The notes: generated by a model from the sequence alone, not told the origin. Positions 33,811 to 43,708 are shown, counted from the stretch's first letter. The stretch is DNA of 64,000 nt from Saccharomonospora cyanea NA-134 (GCF_000244975.1 NZ_CM001440.1:4138325-4202324), one strand, 5' to 3'. A program made the numbers and translations.

Positions 33811-35123
33811 GAGTCCTCGCCTTCCACCCGCATCACACTGACCACTTCCCGTACCACGTCCAACTTGCTGATCTCGCTGACCGTGGCCTGCAGCGCCGCG
33901 TCCGGCGCCAGGTGCGTCACCACCACGAGGCTGGCGGTGGAGTGCTTGTCCCGCTGCCGCACCGCCGCGATGCTCACCCCGTGCACGGCGAAGACCTGCG
34001 CGATCTGCGCGAGCACACCCGGCTTGTCGGCCACGTCGAGGCTGATGTGGTAGCGCGTCGGCGTCTGCCCCATCGGCCGTACCGGCAACGCGGCGTGCGC
34101 GGACTCGCGCGGCCCCCGGCCGCCCGCGACGCGGTTGCGGGCAGCCGCCACGAAGTCGCCCAGCACGGCACTGGCCGTGGGAGCGCCTCCGGCACCCTGC
34201 CCGTAGAACATGAGCTCGCCCGCGGCCTCCGCCTCGACGTACACCGCGTTGAAAGCGCCGCCCACACCCGCGAGCTGGTGATTCCTCGGAATCATCACCG
34301 GGTGCACCCGCGCCGACACCGACTCGGTGCCGTCGGCGCCTTCCCCGGCCGTCACCCGCTCACAGATCGCGAGCAGTTTCACCGTGCGGTTCAACCGCTT
34401 CGCCGCGACGATGTCCGACGCGCTGATGCCCGTGATGCCCTCACGGTGCACATCGGACGCCGTCACCCGCGTGTGGAAGGCCAGTGACGCGAGGATCGCC
34501 GCCTTCGACGCGGCGTCGTAGCCGTCCACGTCGGCGCTGGGGTCCGCCTCCGCGTATCCGAGGCGGGTCGCCTCGTCGAGCGTCTCGGCATAGCTCGCAC
34601 CCGTGGAGTCCATCGCGGACAGGATGAAGTTCGTGGTGCCGTTGACGATGCCCATGACGCGCGTGATCCGGTCACCCGCCAGAGACTCCCGAAGCGGGCG
34701 CAGCAGCGGAATCGCACCCGCCACCGCGGCCTCGTAGTAGAGGTCGGCACCCGACTCGCCCGCCGCGGCGGCGAGTTCCGCGCCGTGCTCCGCCAGCAAC
34801 GCCTTGTTACCGGTGACCACCGACTTTCCCTTGCGCAGGGCGGTCAGCAGCCAACCGCGCACGGGCTCGATGCCACCGATCAACTCGATCACGACGTCCA
34901 CGTCGGACTCGACGAGCTCGCCCGCGTCGGCCGTCAGCAGGTGCTGTGGCAGCTCCGGGTGCTTGTCGGGTCTACGCACCGCGATACCGGCCAGCTCGAC
35001 GGGCGCGCCGATCCTCGCGGCCAGTTCGTCGGCGTCACCCAGCAACCGGCGGGTGACCTCACTGCCGACCGTGCCGCAACCCAGCAACGCGACCCGGACG
35101 GGAGCCTCACGACGCTCGTTCAC
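33807..35123 (-). CDS. hom: homoserine dehydrogenase
   Basis: This 438-residue enzyme reduces aspartate semialdehyde to homoserine. The Rossmann motif is [13 protein letters not shown]. The catalytic core contains [14 protein letters not shown] and [27 protein letters not shown]-terminal ACT domain (about 350-430, [21 protein letters not shown]) suggests threonine feedback control. The GTG at 35123 is preceded by CTGGAGGTGTC. It follows lysA by 121 bp. Confidence 0.96.
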   Translation of the reverse strand: MNERREAPVRVALLGCGTVGSEVTRRLLGDADELAARIGAPVELAGIAVRRPDKHPELPQHLLTADAGELVESDVDVVIELIGGIEPVRGWLLTALRKGKSVVTGNKALLAEHGAELAAAAGESGADLYYEAAVAGAIPLLRPLRESLAGDRITRVMGIVNGTTNFILSAMDSTGASYAETLDEATRLGYAEADPSADVDGYDAASKAAILASLAFHTRVTASDVHREGITGISASDIVAAKRLNRTVKLLAICERVTAGEGADGTESVSARVHPVMIPRNHQLAGVGGAFNAVYVEAEAAGELMFYGQGAGGAPTASAVLGDFVAAARNRVAGGRGPRESAHAALPVRPMGQTPTRYHISLDVADKPGVLAQIAQVFAVHGVSIAAVRQRDKHSTASLVVVTHLAPDAALQATVSEISKLDVVREVVSVMRVEGEDS

Positions 35124-35259
35124 GACACCTCCAGCATGCTCGCGACATCTCCAGTGCCCTGCGGGACACCCTCCCCATCCGCGGCCCTTGCCGCGAAGGG
35201 GGCCCACCCCGGTCGGTGCCCGCGAGTGCCCACACGATGCTCACTCACGACACCTCCAG
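35120..35259. repeat. 15-bp direct repeats flanking the lysA-hom gap
   Basis: TCACGACACCTCCAG occurs at 35120-35134 (hom start and Shine-Dalgarno) and again at 35245-35259 (lysA stop). A partial copy, CGACATCTCCAG, lies at 35142-35153. The arrangement suggests that hom once overlapped the lysA stop directly and that a duplication opened the present gap. Confidence 0.75.
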
Positions 35260-36684
35260 TCGGAACATGTCCTCGTTCGTCTCCCGCCTCAGCAACAGCC
35301 TGTGGTTGCCGTTGCGCACCGCCACCACAGCGGGCCTCGGCTGCTTGTTGTAGTTGCTCGCCATCGAGTAGCAGTACGCACCCGTCGCCGCCACGGCGAG
35401 CAGGTCGCCCGGAGCCAGGGTGTCCGGCAACCAGCAGTCGCGGACCACGATGTCGCCGGACTCACAGTGCTTTCCCACGACCCGGGACAGCACGGCGCGC
35501 ACCTCACCTGGCTGGCCGTCGTCGCTGGCCCGCGACACCAGCCGGCAGTCGTACGCCGCGTCGTACAGGGCGGTGCGGATGTTGTCGCTCATACCGCCGT
35601 CCACGCTCACGTAACGCCGCGCCGCGTCCTCACCGAGAGTGACGTCCTTGATGGTGCCCACCTCGTACAGGGTCACGGTGCCCGGCCCGGCGATGGCGCG
35701 TCCCGGCTCACCGGCGATCCGTGGCACGGGCAGGTCGGCGAACTCGCACTCCTTGCGCACGATGTCCCGGATCTGCGTGATCATCTGGGCGGGCGGCGGG
35801 GGGTTGTCGCGATCGGTGTAGGAGATGCCGAAGCCGCCGCCGAGGTCCACGACCGACAGTTGGTCGAGCAGCTCCGGACCGTGCTCCTTGCGCAGCTCGG
35901 CGAGCAGGCCGACGACACGACGCGCGGCGACCTCGAAGCCGTCGGTGTCGAAGATCTGCGAGCCGATGTGGCTGTGCAGGCCGACGAGCTTCAACGACGT
36001 GCTGTTCAGCACCCGGCGCACCGCCTCCGCGGCGTCACCGGAGGCCAGCGAGAACCCGAACTTCTGGTCCTCGTGGGCCGTGGCGATGAACTCGTGCGTG
36101 TGCGCCTCGACACCCACGGTGACCCTGACCATGACCGCCTGCACCACACCGTGTCGCTCCGCGATCTCGGCGAGCCGCGCGATCTCGTGGTAGGAGTCGA
36201 GCACCACGGTGCCCACGCCGGCCTCGACGGCCTGCTCCAGCTCGGCGAGCGACTTGTTGTTGCCGTGGAACGCGATGCGTTCGGGCGGAAACTCCGCCCG
36301 CAGCGCGATGGCCAGCTCACCGCCGCTGCACACGTCGAGGCTGAGGCCCTTCTCGGCCACCCAGCGGGCGACCTCCGTGCACAGGAACGCCTTGGCGGCG
36401 TAGTGCACCAGGGCCGGGTCCTCGAACGCCTCGGCGTACTCGGCGCAGCGCGCCTTGAAGTCCACCTCGTCGATCACGAACAGCGGCGTGCCGTACGTCC
36501 GGGCGAGTTCCCGCACGTCCACCCCCGCGATGCGGACGACACCGTCGGGGGCGCGGTAGGTGTTGCGTGGCCAGACCTTCGGGTAGAGCCGGTCGATTTC
36601 CTCCGAAGTGGACGGCGGGAAACCCGCCTGGTCCGCGTGTGGGTAGACCTCCGCGTGCCGGGGCCCCGCGGGATGTGCGCACAT
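35245..36684 (-). CDS. lysA: diaminopimelate decarboxylase
   Basis: This 479-residue fold-III PLP enzyme decarboxylates meso-diaminopimelate to lysine. The PLP Lys lies in [11 protein letters not shown], the His of [11 protein letters not shown] binds the cofactor, and the glycine-rich [12 protein letters not shown] and the EPGRAIAG motif are present. [14 protein letters not shown] carries the catalytic Cys and Asp of the C-terminal barrel. It lies between argS and hom, as in many actinobacteria. Confidence 0.97.
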   Translation of the reverse strand: MCAHPAGPRHAEVYPHADQAGFPPSTSEEIDRLYPKVWPRNTYRAPDGVVRIAGVDVRELARTYGTPLFVIDEVDFKARCAEYAEAFEDPALVHYAAKAFLCTEVARWVAEKGLSLDVCSGGELAIALRAEFPPERIAFHGNNKSLAELEQAVEAGVGTVVLDSYHEIARLAEIAERHGVVQAVMVRVTVGVEAHTHEFIATAHEDQKFGFSLASGDAAEAVRRVLNSTSLKLVGLHSHIGSQIFDTDGFEVAARRVVGLLAELRKEHGPELLDQLSVVDLGGGFGISYTDRDNPPPPAQMITQIRDIVRKECEFADLPVPRIAGEPGRAIAGPGTVTLYEVGTIKDVTLGEDAARRYVSVDGGMSDNIRTALYDAAYDCRLVSRASDDGQPGEVRAVLSRVVGKHCESGDIVVRDCWLPDTLAPGDLLAVAATGAYCYSMASNYNKQPRPAVVAVRNGNHRLLLRRETNEDMFRLEVS

Positions 36685-36787
36685 TGCTACGTTCCTTTAC
36701 GGCGATCCCGTGCGACGCCGAAGCATCGCCGGGGCATTGCAGTTGGCCACGGCTCGGCACTCGCGCGCCGAGTCGCCGGACGCCCTG

Positions 36788-38443
36788 CTACATCCGCTCC
36801 GGTGCGGACACTCCGAGCAGTGACAGCCCGTTGGCGATCACCTGACGGGCGGCCTCACACAGGGCGAGCCGGGCGTACGTGAGTGGGGTCGGCTCCTCGT
36901 CCCCCTGCGGCAGGACCCGTGCGGCGTCGTAGAACTTGTGGTAGGCCGACGCCAGCGATTCGAGGTAGCGGGCGACGCGGTGCGGTTCCCGCAGTTCGGC
37001 CGCCTTCTTCAACACCGAGGGGAACTCCCCGATCGTCCTGATCAGGTCACCCTCCCTCGGGTGGGTCAACAGGCTGACGTCCGCGTCGGGACGCGGTTCG
37101 AGGTTCAGCTCGGCCGCGTTGCGTTGCAGGGAGGCCAGCCTGGCGTGTGCGTACTGCACGTAGAAGACCGGGTTGTCGTTGCTGCGCTTGCGCAGCAGGT
37201 CCAGGTCCACGTCCAGGGAGGAGTCGACGGAGTACCGCGACAGCTCATAGCGGGCGGCGTCCACGCCGACGGCCTCGACCAGGTCCTCCATCGTGACGAC
37301 CGTGCCAGCACGCTTGCTCATGCGCACCGGCTTGCCACCACTGACGAGGTTGACGAGCTGCCCGATCAGCACTTCGACGGTGTCGGGGCTGTGCCCCATC
37401 GCCGCCGCGGCGGCCTTGAGCCGCGCGATGTAGCCGTGGTGGTCGGCACCCAGCATGTAGATGCACAGGTCGAAGCCACGGTTGATCTTGTCGCGCAGGT
37501 AGGCGAGGTCACCCGCGATGTAGGCGGGTGCTCCGTCGGACTTGATGACGACACGGTCCTTGTCGTCGCCGTGCTCGGTGGAGCGCAGCCACCAGGCGTT
37601 GTCGGCGAAGTAGAGGCTGTCGCCGGCCTTGAGCTCCTCCACCACCGAGTCGACCGCACCGGAGGCGTGCAGGGAGTCCTCGTGGAAGAACACGTCGAAG
37701 TCGGTGCCGAACTCGTGCAGGCTCTTCTTGATCTCCGAGAACATGAGCCCGACACCGATGCGGCGGAACGTCTCGTGACGCTCGTCCTCCGACAGTGCCA
37801 GCGCGTTCGGCTCCTCGCGCAGCACCTGCGCGGCGATGTCGTTCACGTACGTGCCCGCGTACCCGTCCTCGGGCACGGGCTCGCCCTTCGCTGCCGCGAT
37901 CAGCGAGCGCACGAACCGGTCGATCTGGGCGCCCGCGTCGTTGAAGTAGTACTCGCGCGTCACCTCGGCGCCCTGCGCGGCGAGCAACCTGCCGAGCGCG
38001 TCGCCGACGGCGGCCCACCGGGTGCCACCGAGGTGGATGGGACCGGTCGGGTTCGCCGACACGAACTCCAGGTTGATCCTGCGACCTTCGTAGGTCGTGC
38101 CGCGGCCGTACGCCGTCCCCTCCCGCAGCACCTGCCACACGATCTGACCCTGGGCGTCGGCGGCGAGGCGGAGGTTGAGGAAGCCCGGACCCGCGACCTC
38201 GGCCGAGTCGATACCGGGTGAGGCAGAGATCACATCGGCGAGTTCCTGCGCGAACTCCCGGGGCTTCAACCCGGCCTTTTTCGCCACCTGGAGGGCGAGA
38301 TTCGTGGCGTAGTCGCCGTGCTCGGGATTGCGAGGTCGCTCCACTGTCACCCGTTCGGGCAGGATGCCGTGATCGAGCCCACGATCGGAGAAGATCCGGG
38401 CGGCGGACGTGCGAACGAGATCAGCAAGAGCGGCGGGAGTCAC
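36788..38443 (-). CDS. argS: arginyl-tRNA synthetase
   Basis: This 551-residue class I synthetase has the HIGH-equivalent HLGG in [16 protein letters not shown] and the KMSKS-equivalent [10 protein letters not shown]. Its N-terminal Arg-tRNA domain begins [13 protein letters not shown], and the DALR anticodon-binding domain ends in [12 protein letters not shown]. The GTG at 38443 is chosen. A divergent promoter region of about 100 bp separates it from the DUF3105 gene. Confidence 0.97.
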   Translation of the reverse strand: MTPAALADLVRTSAARIFSDRGLDHGILPERVTVERPRNPEHGDYATNLALQVAKKAGLKPREFAQELADVISASPGIDSAEVAGPGFLNLRLAADAQGQIVWQVLREGTAYGRGTTYEGRRINLEFVSANPTGPIHLGGTRWAAVGDALGRLLAAQGAEVTREYYFNDAGAQIDRFVRSLIAAAKGEPVPEDGYAGTYVNDIAAQVLREEPNALALSEDERHETFRRIGVGLMFSEIKKSLHEFGTDFDVFFHEDSLHASGAVDSVVEELKAGDSLYFADNAWWLRSTEHGDDKDRVVIKSDGAPAYIAGDLAYLRDKINRGFDLCIYMLGADHHGYIARLKAAAAAMGHSPDTVEVLIGQLVNLVSGGKPVRMSKRAGTVVTMEDLVEAVGVDAARYELSRYSVDSSLDVDLDLLRKRSNDNPVFYVQYAHARLASLQRNAAELNLEPRPDADVSLLTHPREGDLIRTIGEFPSVLKKAAELREPHRVARYLESLASAYHKFYDAARVLPQGDEEPTPLTYARLALCEAARQVIANGLSLLGVSAPERM

Positions 38444-38546
38444 GAGGCGAGTGTAAGTCCGGCGACGTCCACGGTTGACACCGGTCGTCGGTAGTATCAC
38501 TACACTTCAGAGCGGGTAACCGTCGCCGGACGAAACGACAGGAGCC

Positions 38547-39401
38547 ATGGCCAACGGAAAGCAGAAGAAGGGCGCCGCGAAGAAGAAGGGCAGCGTCGCC
38601 GCGGCCCGGGGTTCGGTGGTCGCCGGAAAGCAGACTCCGTGGGGCACCATCGCCGCGGTCGTGGGCATCGTTCTGCTTGCCGCCGGCGTGTTCGGTTACT
38701 ACTACGTGGCCTCCAGCGACCAACGCGCTCAGCGCGACCGGGAGGAGGCCGCGGCCAGCTTCGCGCCGAGCGAGAACAACCCCGACCCCTCCGGCAAGAT
38801 CGAGGGTGTGGTGAAGCAGGAGTACGTGGGCGGTGCTCACGTACTGCCAACCGAACGCGTCGCCTACGACAAGACCCCGCCGTTCGGCGGCCCGCACGAC
38901 GGCTTCTGGGCCGCGTGCAACGGCGTCGTCTACCCGCAGGCCGTGCGGACCGAGAACATGGTCCACTCGCTCGAACACGGTGCGGTGTGGGTCGCCTACG
39001 ACCCGGACCGGATCAAGGGCGAGGCCCTGGAGCAGCTCAAGCTCCGCGTCGAGGGCGAGCCGTTCATGATGATGTCGCCGTATCCCGGGCTCGACTCGCC
39101 CATCTCGCTGCAGTCGTGGGGCCACCAGCTCAAGCTCGACAGCGTCGAGGACGAGCGCATCGACCAGTTCATCGCCGCGCTGCGCCGCAACCCGAACACC
39201 TACCCGGAGATCGGCGCCTCCTGTGACGCGCTGGGGCCGGGCATGTTCGACCCGGACAACCCGCCCGCGTTCAACGCCGAGCCTCCCGGTCCGGACGCCA
39301 AGCCGATGGACTACCAGGGCAGCGAGGGCGCCGCTGACGAGAGCATGGGAACCCAGCTGCCGCAGCAGCAGTCGGAGTCGTCGACGCCGAGCGAGGGCTG
39401 A
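38547..39401 (+). CDS. DUF3105 membrane-anchored protein
   Basis: This 284-residue protein has a Lys/Ala-rich cytoplasmic N-terminus, one transmembrane helix (about 31-55, TIAAVVGIVLLAAGVFGYYYV) and an extracellular DUF3105 domain. The DUF3105 core carries the family residues YDKTPPFGGPHDGFWAACNGVVY and ENMVHSLEHGAVWVAYDP. The conserved His residues suggest metal binding, but the function of the family is not known. The tail (after 240) is acidic and Gln/Ser-rich. It begins an operon with the DUF305 gene 3 bp downstream. Confidence 0.85.
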   Translation: MANGKQKKGAAKKKGSVAAARGSVVAGKQTPWGTIAAVVGIVLLAAGVFGYYYVASSDQRAQRDREEAAASFAPSENNPDPSGKIEGVVKQEYVGGAHVLPTERVAYDKTPPFGGPHDGFWAACNGVVYPQAVRTENMVHSLEHGAVWVAYDPDRIKGEALEQLKLRVEGEPFMMMSPYPGLDSPISLQSWGHQLKLDSVEDERIDQFIAALRRNPNTYPEIGASCDALGPGMFDPDNPPAFNAEPPGPDAKPMDYQGSEGAADESMGTQLPQQQSESSTPSEG

Positions 39402-39404
39402 GTG

Positions 39405-40163
39405 ATGGCGGCGCAGGAGCAGTCCGGCCCGGAGACGTCCGCCGAGACGGCGGGCCCTCCGCGCAGCGCGCCGCCCACGTGGTCCCGCGCGGTGATCTTC
39501 GGTGCCGCGGCCCTCGCGGCGCTGCTGATCGGAGCCACGATCGGGCTCGTCATCGGGCAGAGTCGCGCGGGTGACGAGCCCCCGGCGTCCCCGCAGGCAG
39601 GCTCGGTCGCGGTTGGATTCGCCCAGGACATGTCGCGGCATCACCTCCAGGCCGTCACGATGGCCAACTGGGCTCGTGACCACAGTGACGACCCGGCGAT
39701 CAAGCAGCTCGCGTTCGACATCGCGAGTGTTCAGCTCGAACAGGTGGGGCGGATGAAGGGCTGGCTCATGTTGTGGAGCCAGCCCGAGGAGCCGCTGGGC
39801 GAACCGATGACGTGGATGTCGGGTCCGCAGGGACACGCCCACGGTTCGAGCGGCGGGGCCGTGTCCGATGCGTCCGATGCGCCCGATGCGTCCGACGACG
39901 GCCGGATGCCCGGCATGGCCAGTGAGGAGGAGTTGGCCAAGCTGCGCTCGCTGTCGGGCGAAGAGCTGGACGTCTACTTCCTCCAGCTCATGCTGCGCCA
40001 CCACCAGGGTGGTGTCGAGATGGCCCAGTACGGCTACGACCACTCGTCTGTGCGGGCGGTGAAGACGCTCGCGAACAGCATGCTCGTCTCACAGGACGCC
40101 GAGATGGACACGATGCGCGGGATGCTGGCCGAACGCGGGGCGCAGCCACTGCCGTTCCCCTGA
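39405..40163 (+). CDS. DUF305 membrane-anchored protein
   Basis: This protein is 252 residues from the ATG at 39405; a GTG at 39402 would add one residue. A transmembrane helix (about 31-52) anchors an extracellular DUF305 domain with FAQDMSRHHLQAVTMANWA and FLQLMLRHHQGGVEMAQYG, each bearing the paired-His/Met helix motif. A Met/His/Gly-rich linker (WMSGPQGHAHGSSGG) lies between them. The His/Met content suggests copper or other metal handling; this is inferred. Paired DUF3105/DUF305 genes are common in actinobacteria. Confidence 0.85.
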   Translation: MAAQEQSGPETSAETAGPPRSAPPTWSRAVIFGAAALAALLIGATIGLVIGQSRAGDEPPASPQAGSVAVGFAQDMSRHHLQAVTMANWARDHSDDPAIKQLAFDIASVQLEQVGRMKGWLMLWSQPEEPLGEPMTWMSGPQGHAHGSSGGAVSDASDAPDASDDGRMPGMASEEELAKLRSLSGEELDVYFLQLMLRHHQGGVEMAQYGYDHSSVRAVKTLANSMLVSQDAEMDTMRGMLAERGAQPLPFP

Positions 40164-40167
40164 CCGG

Positions 40168-41091
40168 TCACCAGCGCAGTTGCGCGCAGCGGCGGGCCGA
40201 CTCCTTCGGCTCCACCTGGAGTGTGGCGTGCTCGATCGCGTAGCGCGAGGACAGCAGCTGTTGCGCTGACGTGAGCACCTCGGCCGGGTCGGTGCCCGCG
40301 TCGACAGTGAGGTGTGCCGAGGCGACCTCCATCCCGGAGGTCAGCGTCCAGACGTGCAGGTCGTGCACGTCCTCGACGCCCGGCAGCCCGTGCAGATCAC
40401 TGTTGAGCGCCGCCACGTCGATGCCGTGGGGTGCGTGCTGGAAGAGGATGCGCAGCGCCCGGCGGGCGAGCACGAAGGTGCGGGGCAGCACGAACACGCC
40501 GATGGCCACACCGATGATCGGGTCGGCGTAACGCCAGCCGGTGGTGAGGGTCAGTGCGCCGCTGACGAGCACGCCGATCGAACCGACGAGGTCTGCGAGC
40601 ACCTCCAGGTAGGCGCCGCGCACGTTGAGACTCTCCTCGGCACCCCGGCGCAGCAGGAGGAAGGCGATCACGTTCGCCACGAGGCCGAGTGCCGCCACCA
40701 GCAGGACGGGCAGTCCGGGAACCTCGGGCGGATCGGTGAGGCGGCCGACGGCCTCGTAGACGACGTATCCGGCGACCCCGAACAACAGCACGGCGTTGGC
40801 GAGGGCGGCCAGCACTTCGGCGCGGTACATGCCGAACGTCCGCGTGAAGGTCGGCCCGCTGCGGCGGGCGAGCTGGACGGCGACGAGCGCCATGCCGATC
40901 CCGAGCACGTCGGTGAGCATGTGAGCGGCGTCGGAGATGAGCGCCAGCGACGAGGTCGCGAACCCCACGCCGAACTCGACGACCATGACGACCGCGCCGA
41001 GCACGAGCGCGACGCCCAGGCTCACGACGTAGCGTCCGGATGCGCTCGCCCCCTGCGGAGGCAGGTGCCCGTGTCCGTGGCCGTGTCCCAT
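40168..41091 (-). CDS. cation diffusion facilitator (CDF) metal exporter
   Basis: This 307-residue transporter starts with a metal-binding MGHGHGHGH tail. It has six transmembrane helices and a C-terminal cytoplasmic ferredoxin-like domain (HDLHVWTLTSGMEVASAHL). The first transport-site motif SDAAHMLTDVLG (HxxxD) is intact. The second, expected as HxxxD, reads EVLADLVGS, with Glu in place of His. Zinc or cobalt export is typical of the group, and the substitution may alter selectivity. The ATG at 41091 follows GGAAGGCGAGGCG. An AT-rich ATATAAGCACATGCGCATG patch upstream could be a metal-sensor operator. Confidence 0.88.
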   Translation of the reverse strand: MGHGHGHGHLPPQGASASGRYVVSLGVALVLGAVVMVVEFGVGFATSSLALISDAAHMLTDVLGIGMALVAVQLARRSGPTFTRTFGMYRAEVLAALANAVLLFGVAGYVVYEAVGRLTDPPEVPGLPVLLVAALGLVANVIAFLLLRRGAEESLNVRGAYLEVLADLVGSIGVLVSGALTLTTGWRYADPIIGVAIGVFVLPRTFVLARRALRILFQHAPHGIDVAALNSDLHGLPGVEDVHDLHVWTLTSGMEVASAHLTVDAGTDPAEVLTSAQQLLSSRYAIEHATLQVEPKESARRCAQLRW

Positions 41092-41301
41092 CGCCTCGCC
41101 TTCCTCCGACCGTGTCGAGGGCGAACATATAAGCACATGCGCATGAATGCAAGGATGGCGCGACGCGTCCAAGCGACGCCTCCCGCCGCCGTCGGAGCTT
41201 CCCTGCGCCCAGCGCGACAAAACCCGGGATCGCGGAAAGCAACCCACCGGAACGGGCCCTACGGGGTATGCGCTAAGCTTCACTCGTCGCACACGCGATG
41301 G

Positions 41302-41374
41302 GCCCTCGTAGCTCAGTGGATAGAGCACTGCCCTCCGGAGGCAGGTGTCGCAGGTTCGAATCCTGCCGAGGGCG
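41302..41374 (+). tRNA. tRNA-Arg (anticodon CCG)
   Basis: A full cloverleaf can be drawn. The acceptor GCCCTCG/CGAGGGC is perfect, the D-arm is GCTC...GAGC, and the anticodon arm CTGCC/GGCAG holds CTCCGGA with anticodon CCG at 41335-41337. The T-arm is GCAGG-TTCGAAT-CCTGC. CCA is not encoded. It reads CGG arginine codons. Confidence 0.97.
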
Positions 41375-41395
41375 CCCCACGCGCAGCACAATAAA

Positions 41396-41431
41396 CGGGC
41401 CTCGACCAGCGGAAACGCCAGTCGGGGCCCG
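41396..41431 (+). terminator. hairpin downstream of tRNA-Arg
   Basis: A near-complete stem starting CGGGCCTCGAC, with a small symmetric internal CA/CA loop and a GCG-GAAA-CGC tetraloop cap, lies 21 bp after the tRNA. No long T-tract follows. It probably ends or processes the tRNA transcript. Confidence 0.7.
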
Positions 41432-41579
41432 ATCTCGTCTTACCCGACCGAACCCGGTGACACCCGATCGAGTCCGGTCGTCCGTGGACAACGACGGCAA
41501 CGTCAGCATCGCGCGAACCGTTGTTTCCACAGGTCGCCAGTTCGCACGAGCCCAACCGCTCCCAACCCCTACCGAAGCG

Positions 41580-41612
41580 GGTCTCGCGAGTTCGGATCCC
41601 GCCGACGGTGCC
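41580..41612 (+). repeat. degenerate duplicate of the tRNA-Arg 3' end
   Basis: These 33 bases match 41344-41376 (variable loop, T-arm and acceptor 3' strand of tRNA-Arg) at 26 positions. The T-loop TTCGGAT and the GCCGA run are kept. The T-stem has one mismatch. ACCGTTG at about 41516 could pair with the CGACGGT end, so a decayed tRNA is also possible. It may be an old attachment-site scar. Confidence 0.5.
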
Positions 41613-41928
41613 GCCGAGAGCGTTCCAACCCCAGTCGAGATCGTTCGCGGGGCACATTCGGGTCGCACACCGCCCGGTCCATGCGAACGGCGACCTCGCC
41701 CAGACGGTTCGGGAACAGGCGCCCGTGGAGATCGAGCGCCATCGTCGCGGTCTCCCTCCCCCGCGACATCGCCGCTGCCGTCTGCGGTGCCCGGATCACC
41801 CGACGGTAGCGGCGGAACCGGACGACAGGGCAGGCCACGGGTTGACGTTCTCGCAGGTCAGCCATACCGGCCGGTTTGGCCTCCGTATGGCCTTGGCCCA
41901 CTGCGTCCCGGTTCCCACCATCCATCCC

Positions 41929-42180
41929 ATGATCGCCTACCAGCAGCTCCAGGACGTGAATCCGGATGCGTTCGCAGCGGTGGCCGACGACTGGCTCACC
42001 GTGGCCAAGGAGGCCGGGCCCACTGCGGACGACATCTACGGGAGCGACACCGGTGACATCGAGGACAACCGGACGGAACTCGATCGACCGTGCCGGGAAG
42101 TTCCGACCGTCCCGAGTCCGTCGGCCAACATCCACAACACGCATTCCCTTGATCGGCATGCGGTGACCGACGATCGATGA
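41929..42180 (+). pseudogene. fragment of a WXG100/ESX-like protein gene
   Basis: The 83-codon frame begins MIAYQQLQDVNPDAFAAVAD and continues DWLTVAKEAGPTADDIY. This resembles the N-terminus of long WXG100-like or ESX-associated actinobacterial proteins. After about residue 40 the sequence becomes compositionally random and stops early. No Shine-Dalgarno is visible. It is read as a truncated remnant. Confidence 0.4.
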
Positions 42181-42426
42181 CGCCGGTTGTCACCCAATCC
42201 TGACCGCACAGAAACACACCGAACTCGTGACATGATCTCCGACCACCCGAACCGGCCTGACCGCCACCCCGAGACTGACGTCAGCGGTGTTCGTTTGTGC
42301 GTTCAGCGTTGTACAACGTCGTGAGCACGGTCGGCCACCGGTCAGCTTAGCAACGGGTGCTCTTGGCGCGATTCTCCATCGTTGTCCCCAGTACCACGGC
42401 GAAGACGTCCAAGTGCAGGAGAACCT

Positions 42427-42822
42427 GTGATCCGCCACCAACGACCATCGACCCGAAACGAATGGCGTCCGGTTTCCGGCCAGATAAACGACTTCCTCGT
42501 CTCGGTGGTCGCCGTGCTCCTCGCGCCGCGACTGGGCAACCGGTGCGACATCGAGGACCTCGCGGCGTTCAGCGACGAGGTCGCCGCCGGGCACCGGAGC
42601 GAGCGGCGACCGGTCAACGAGTTCGTCGTGGAGGAGATCCTCCGCCACATCTACGGATTTCCGCAGCTCTTCCAGACGGTTCCCGTACCTCCCACAGCCG
42701 TCACGTGGGCGGGCGCGGCGATCGTGCGGCACCTGAACAACACGGACACCAGCATCGCCGCCGACATCGATCGGGTCCTCGACACGGCCGTGGACCTCCA
42801 CAAACGCCGCCCCCGGCATTGA
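42427..42822 (+). CDS. hypothetical protein
   Basis: This 131-residue protein has no recognised domain. The GTG at 42427 has AGGAG 7 bp upstream. The sequence has coding-like composition, with several predicted helices (QINDFLVSVVAVLLAP, AAFSDEVAAGHRSE, NEFVVEEILRHIYGF). It is soluble by appearance, with one hydrophobic stretch. It stands alone between the tRNA-proximal remnant and the TetR/monooxygenase module, and may be cargo of the former element. Confidence 0.55.
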   Translation: MIRHQRPSTRNEWRPVSGQINDFLVSVVAVLLAPRLGNRCDIEDLAAFSDEVAAGHRSERRPVNEFVVEEILRHIYGFPQLFQTVPVPPTAVTWAGAAIVRHLNNTDTSIAADIDRVLDTAVDLHKRRPRH

Positions 42823-42998
42823 CGAGCGATTGTCGGGACTCGTGGGTGAGTCGAGGTTCGAACCGCTTCGCGCCGTTCGACGAAGTGGCCTTTCCCGAAG
42901 CGGACGCCGGAGCGGACGAAGACGACGAGAGGGATCCCGGAGCAGGCGCTGAAGACCAACTCCTGCGCTGGTCACAAGCACGGTCAGAGACCTTGGGA

Positions 42999-43646
42999 CT
43001 ACTTCGGGTCGTGCCCCTTGGTCGCCGCTCGGCTTGCGGGGGCACCGTGTCGTGTGGGTGCGGCGGTGACCTCCTCGACCAGTGTGGTGACCGTGTGCCG
43101 GATGCGTGCGTGCAGCTCGGCCTCGGGAGTGGCGGTGAGCACGAGGTGGTGCAGTACGCCGACAAGTGCGAGCGCCAGCACCGCCGGCTGTGCCGTACTG
43201 GCGACCCGCCCGAGCCGCTGCTCGTCGGCGAGGTAGCGCGCGGCGGCGGTCTCGATCGCGCCGAGGCCAGCCGTCCGGTCGCCGAGTACGGCCTGAACAC
43301 GCCCTGTCAGTTCCGGTCGCGAGACGAGCAACCTGGCAAGGGTCAGAAGGGTCTGCGGCGGCGTCGCCAGCACGGCGTCGCACAGGTTCTCCGCCACGCT
43401 TCCGGTCCCGGCCCGTTCCGGCAGGTTCGCGGCCTCTGCGGAAACCAGGAAGGACCGATCGACGGCGTACGCCGTCAGGAAGTCGTCGAGGTCGGCGAAG
43501 TGCGCGTGGAGCAGTCCGGTCGCGACGCCGGCTTCCGCGGTGACAGCGCGTCCGCTGAGCCTGCCAGGGCCGTCCCGCGTGATCACGCGTTCCACGGCGG
43601 AGAACAGCTGTTGCCTGAGCTCGGGGATGGCGACGCCTCTGGGCAC
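42999..43646 (-). CDS. TetR-family transcriptional regulator
   Basis: This 215-residue regulator has an N-terminal helix-turn-helix (RQQLFSAVERVITRDGPGRL, then AEAGVATGLLHAHFADLDDFL) and an all-helical effector domain. It is divergent from an FAD monooxygenase gene. The GTG at 43646 lies 6 bp after a strong -10, TACAAT (43658-43653), so the transcript is probably leaderless. The palindrome TGAACATGTGTTCA would overlap the -35 region, which fits autorepression. Confidence 0.8.
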   Translation of the reverse strand: MPRGVAIPELRQQLFSAVERVITRDGPGRLSGRAVTAEAGVATGLLHAHFADLDDFLTAYAVDRSFLVSAEAANLPERAGTGSVAENLCDAVLATPPQTLLTLARLLVSRPELTGRVQAVLGDRTAGLGAIETAAARYLADEQRLGRVASTAQPAVLALALVGVLHHLVLTATPEAELHARIRHTVTTLVEEVTAAPTRHGAPASRAATKGHDPK

Positions 43647-43676
43647 GTCCGGATTGTAGCTGACTTGCCATGCGTT

Positions 43677-43708
43677 TGAACATGTGTTCATACTGGTTTG
43701 AACACATG
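43677..43708. promoter_or_regulatory. TetR-type operator TGAACATGTGTTCA plus a second half-site
   Basis: A perfect 14-bp palindrome at 43677-43690 is followed by another TGAACA half-site at 43699, exactly 22 bp (two helical turns) away. Both lie in the 88-bp gap between the divergent TetR and FAD monooxygenase genes. Confidence 0.65.

Larger units (their letters stand above)
41432..42426. other. gene-poor accessory stretch next to tRNA-Arg
   Basis: About 1 kb has no convincing intact gene on either strand. It contains a degenerate copy of the tRNA 3' half at 41580-41612, a gene fragment at 41929-42180 and a CGTTGTACAACG palindrome at 42307-42318. The composition and lack of coding signals suggest remains of an element once integrated at the tRNA. 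Confidence 0.5.

Noticed and set aside
42851-42866. TCGAGGTTCGAACCGC as another tRNA fragment
   Set aside because: It resembles a T-loop, but flanking stems do not pair and no acceptor or anticodon arm can be drawn.
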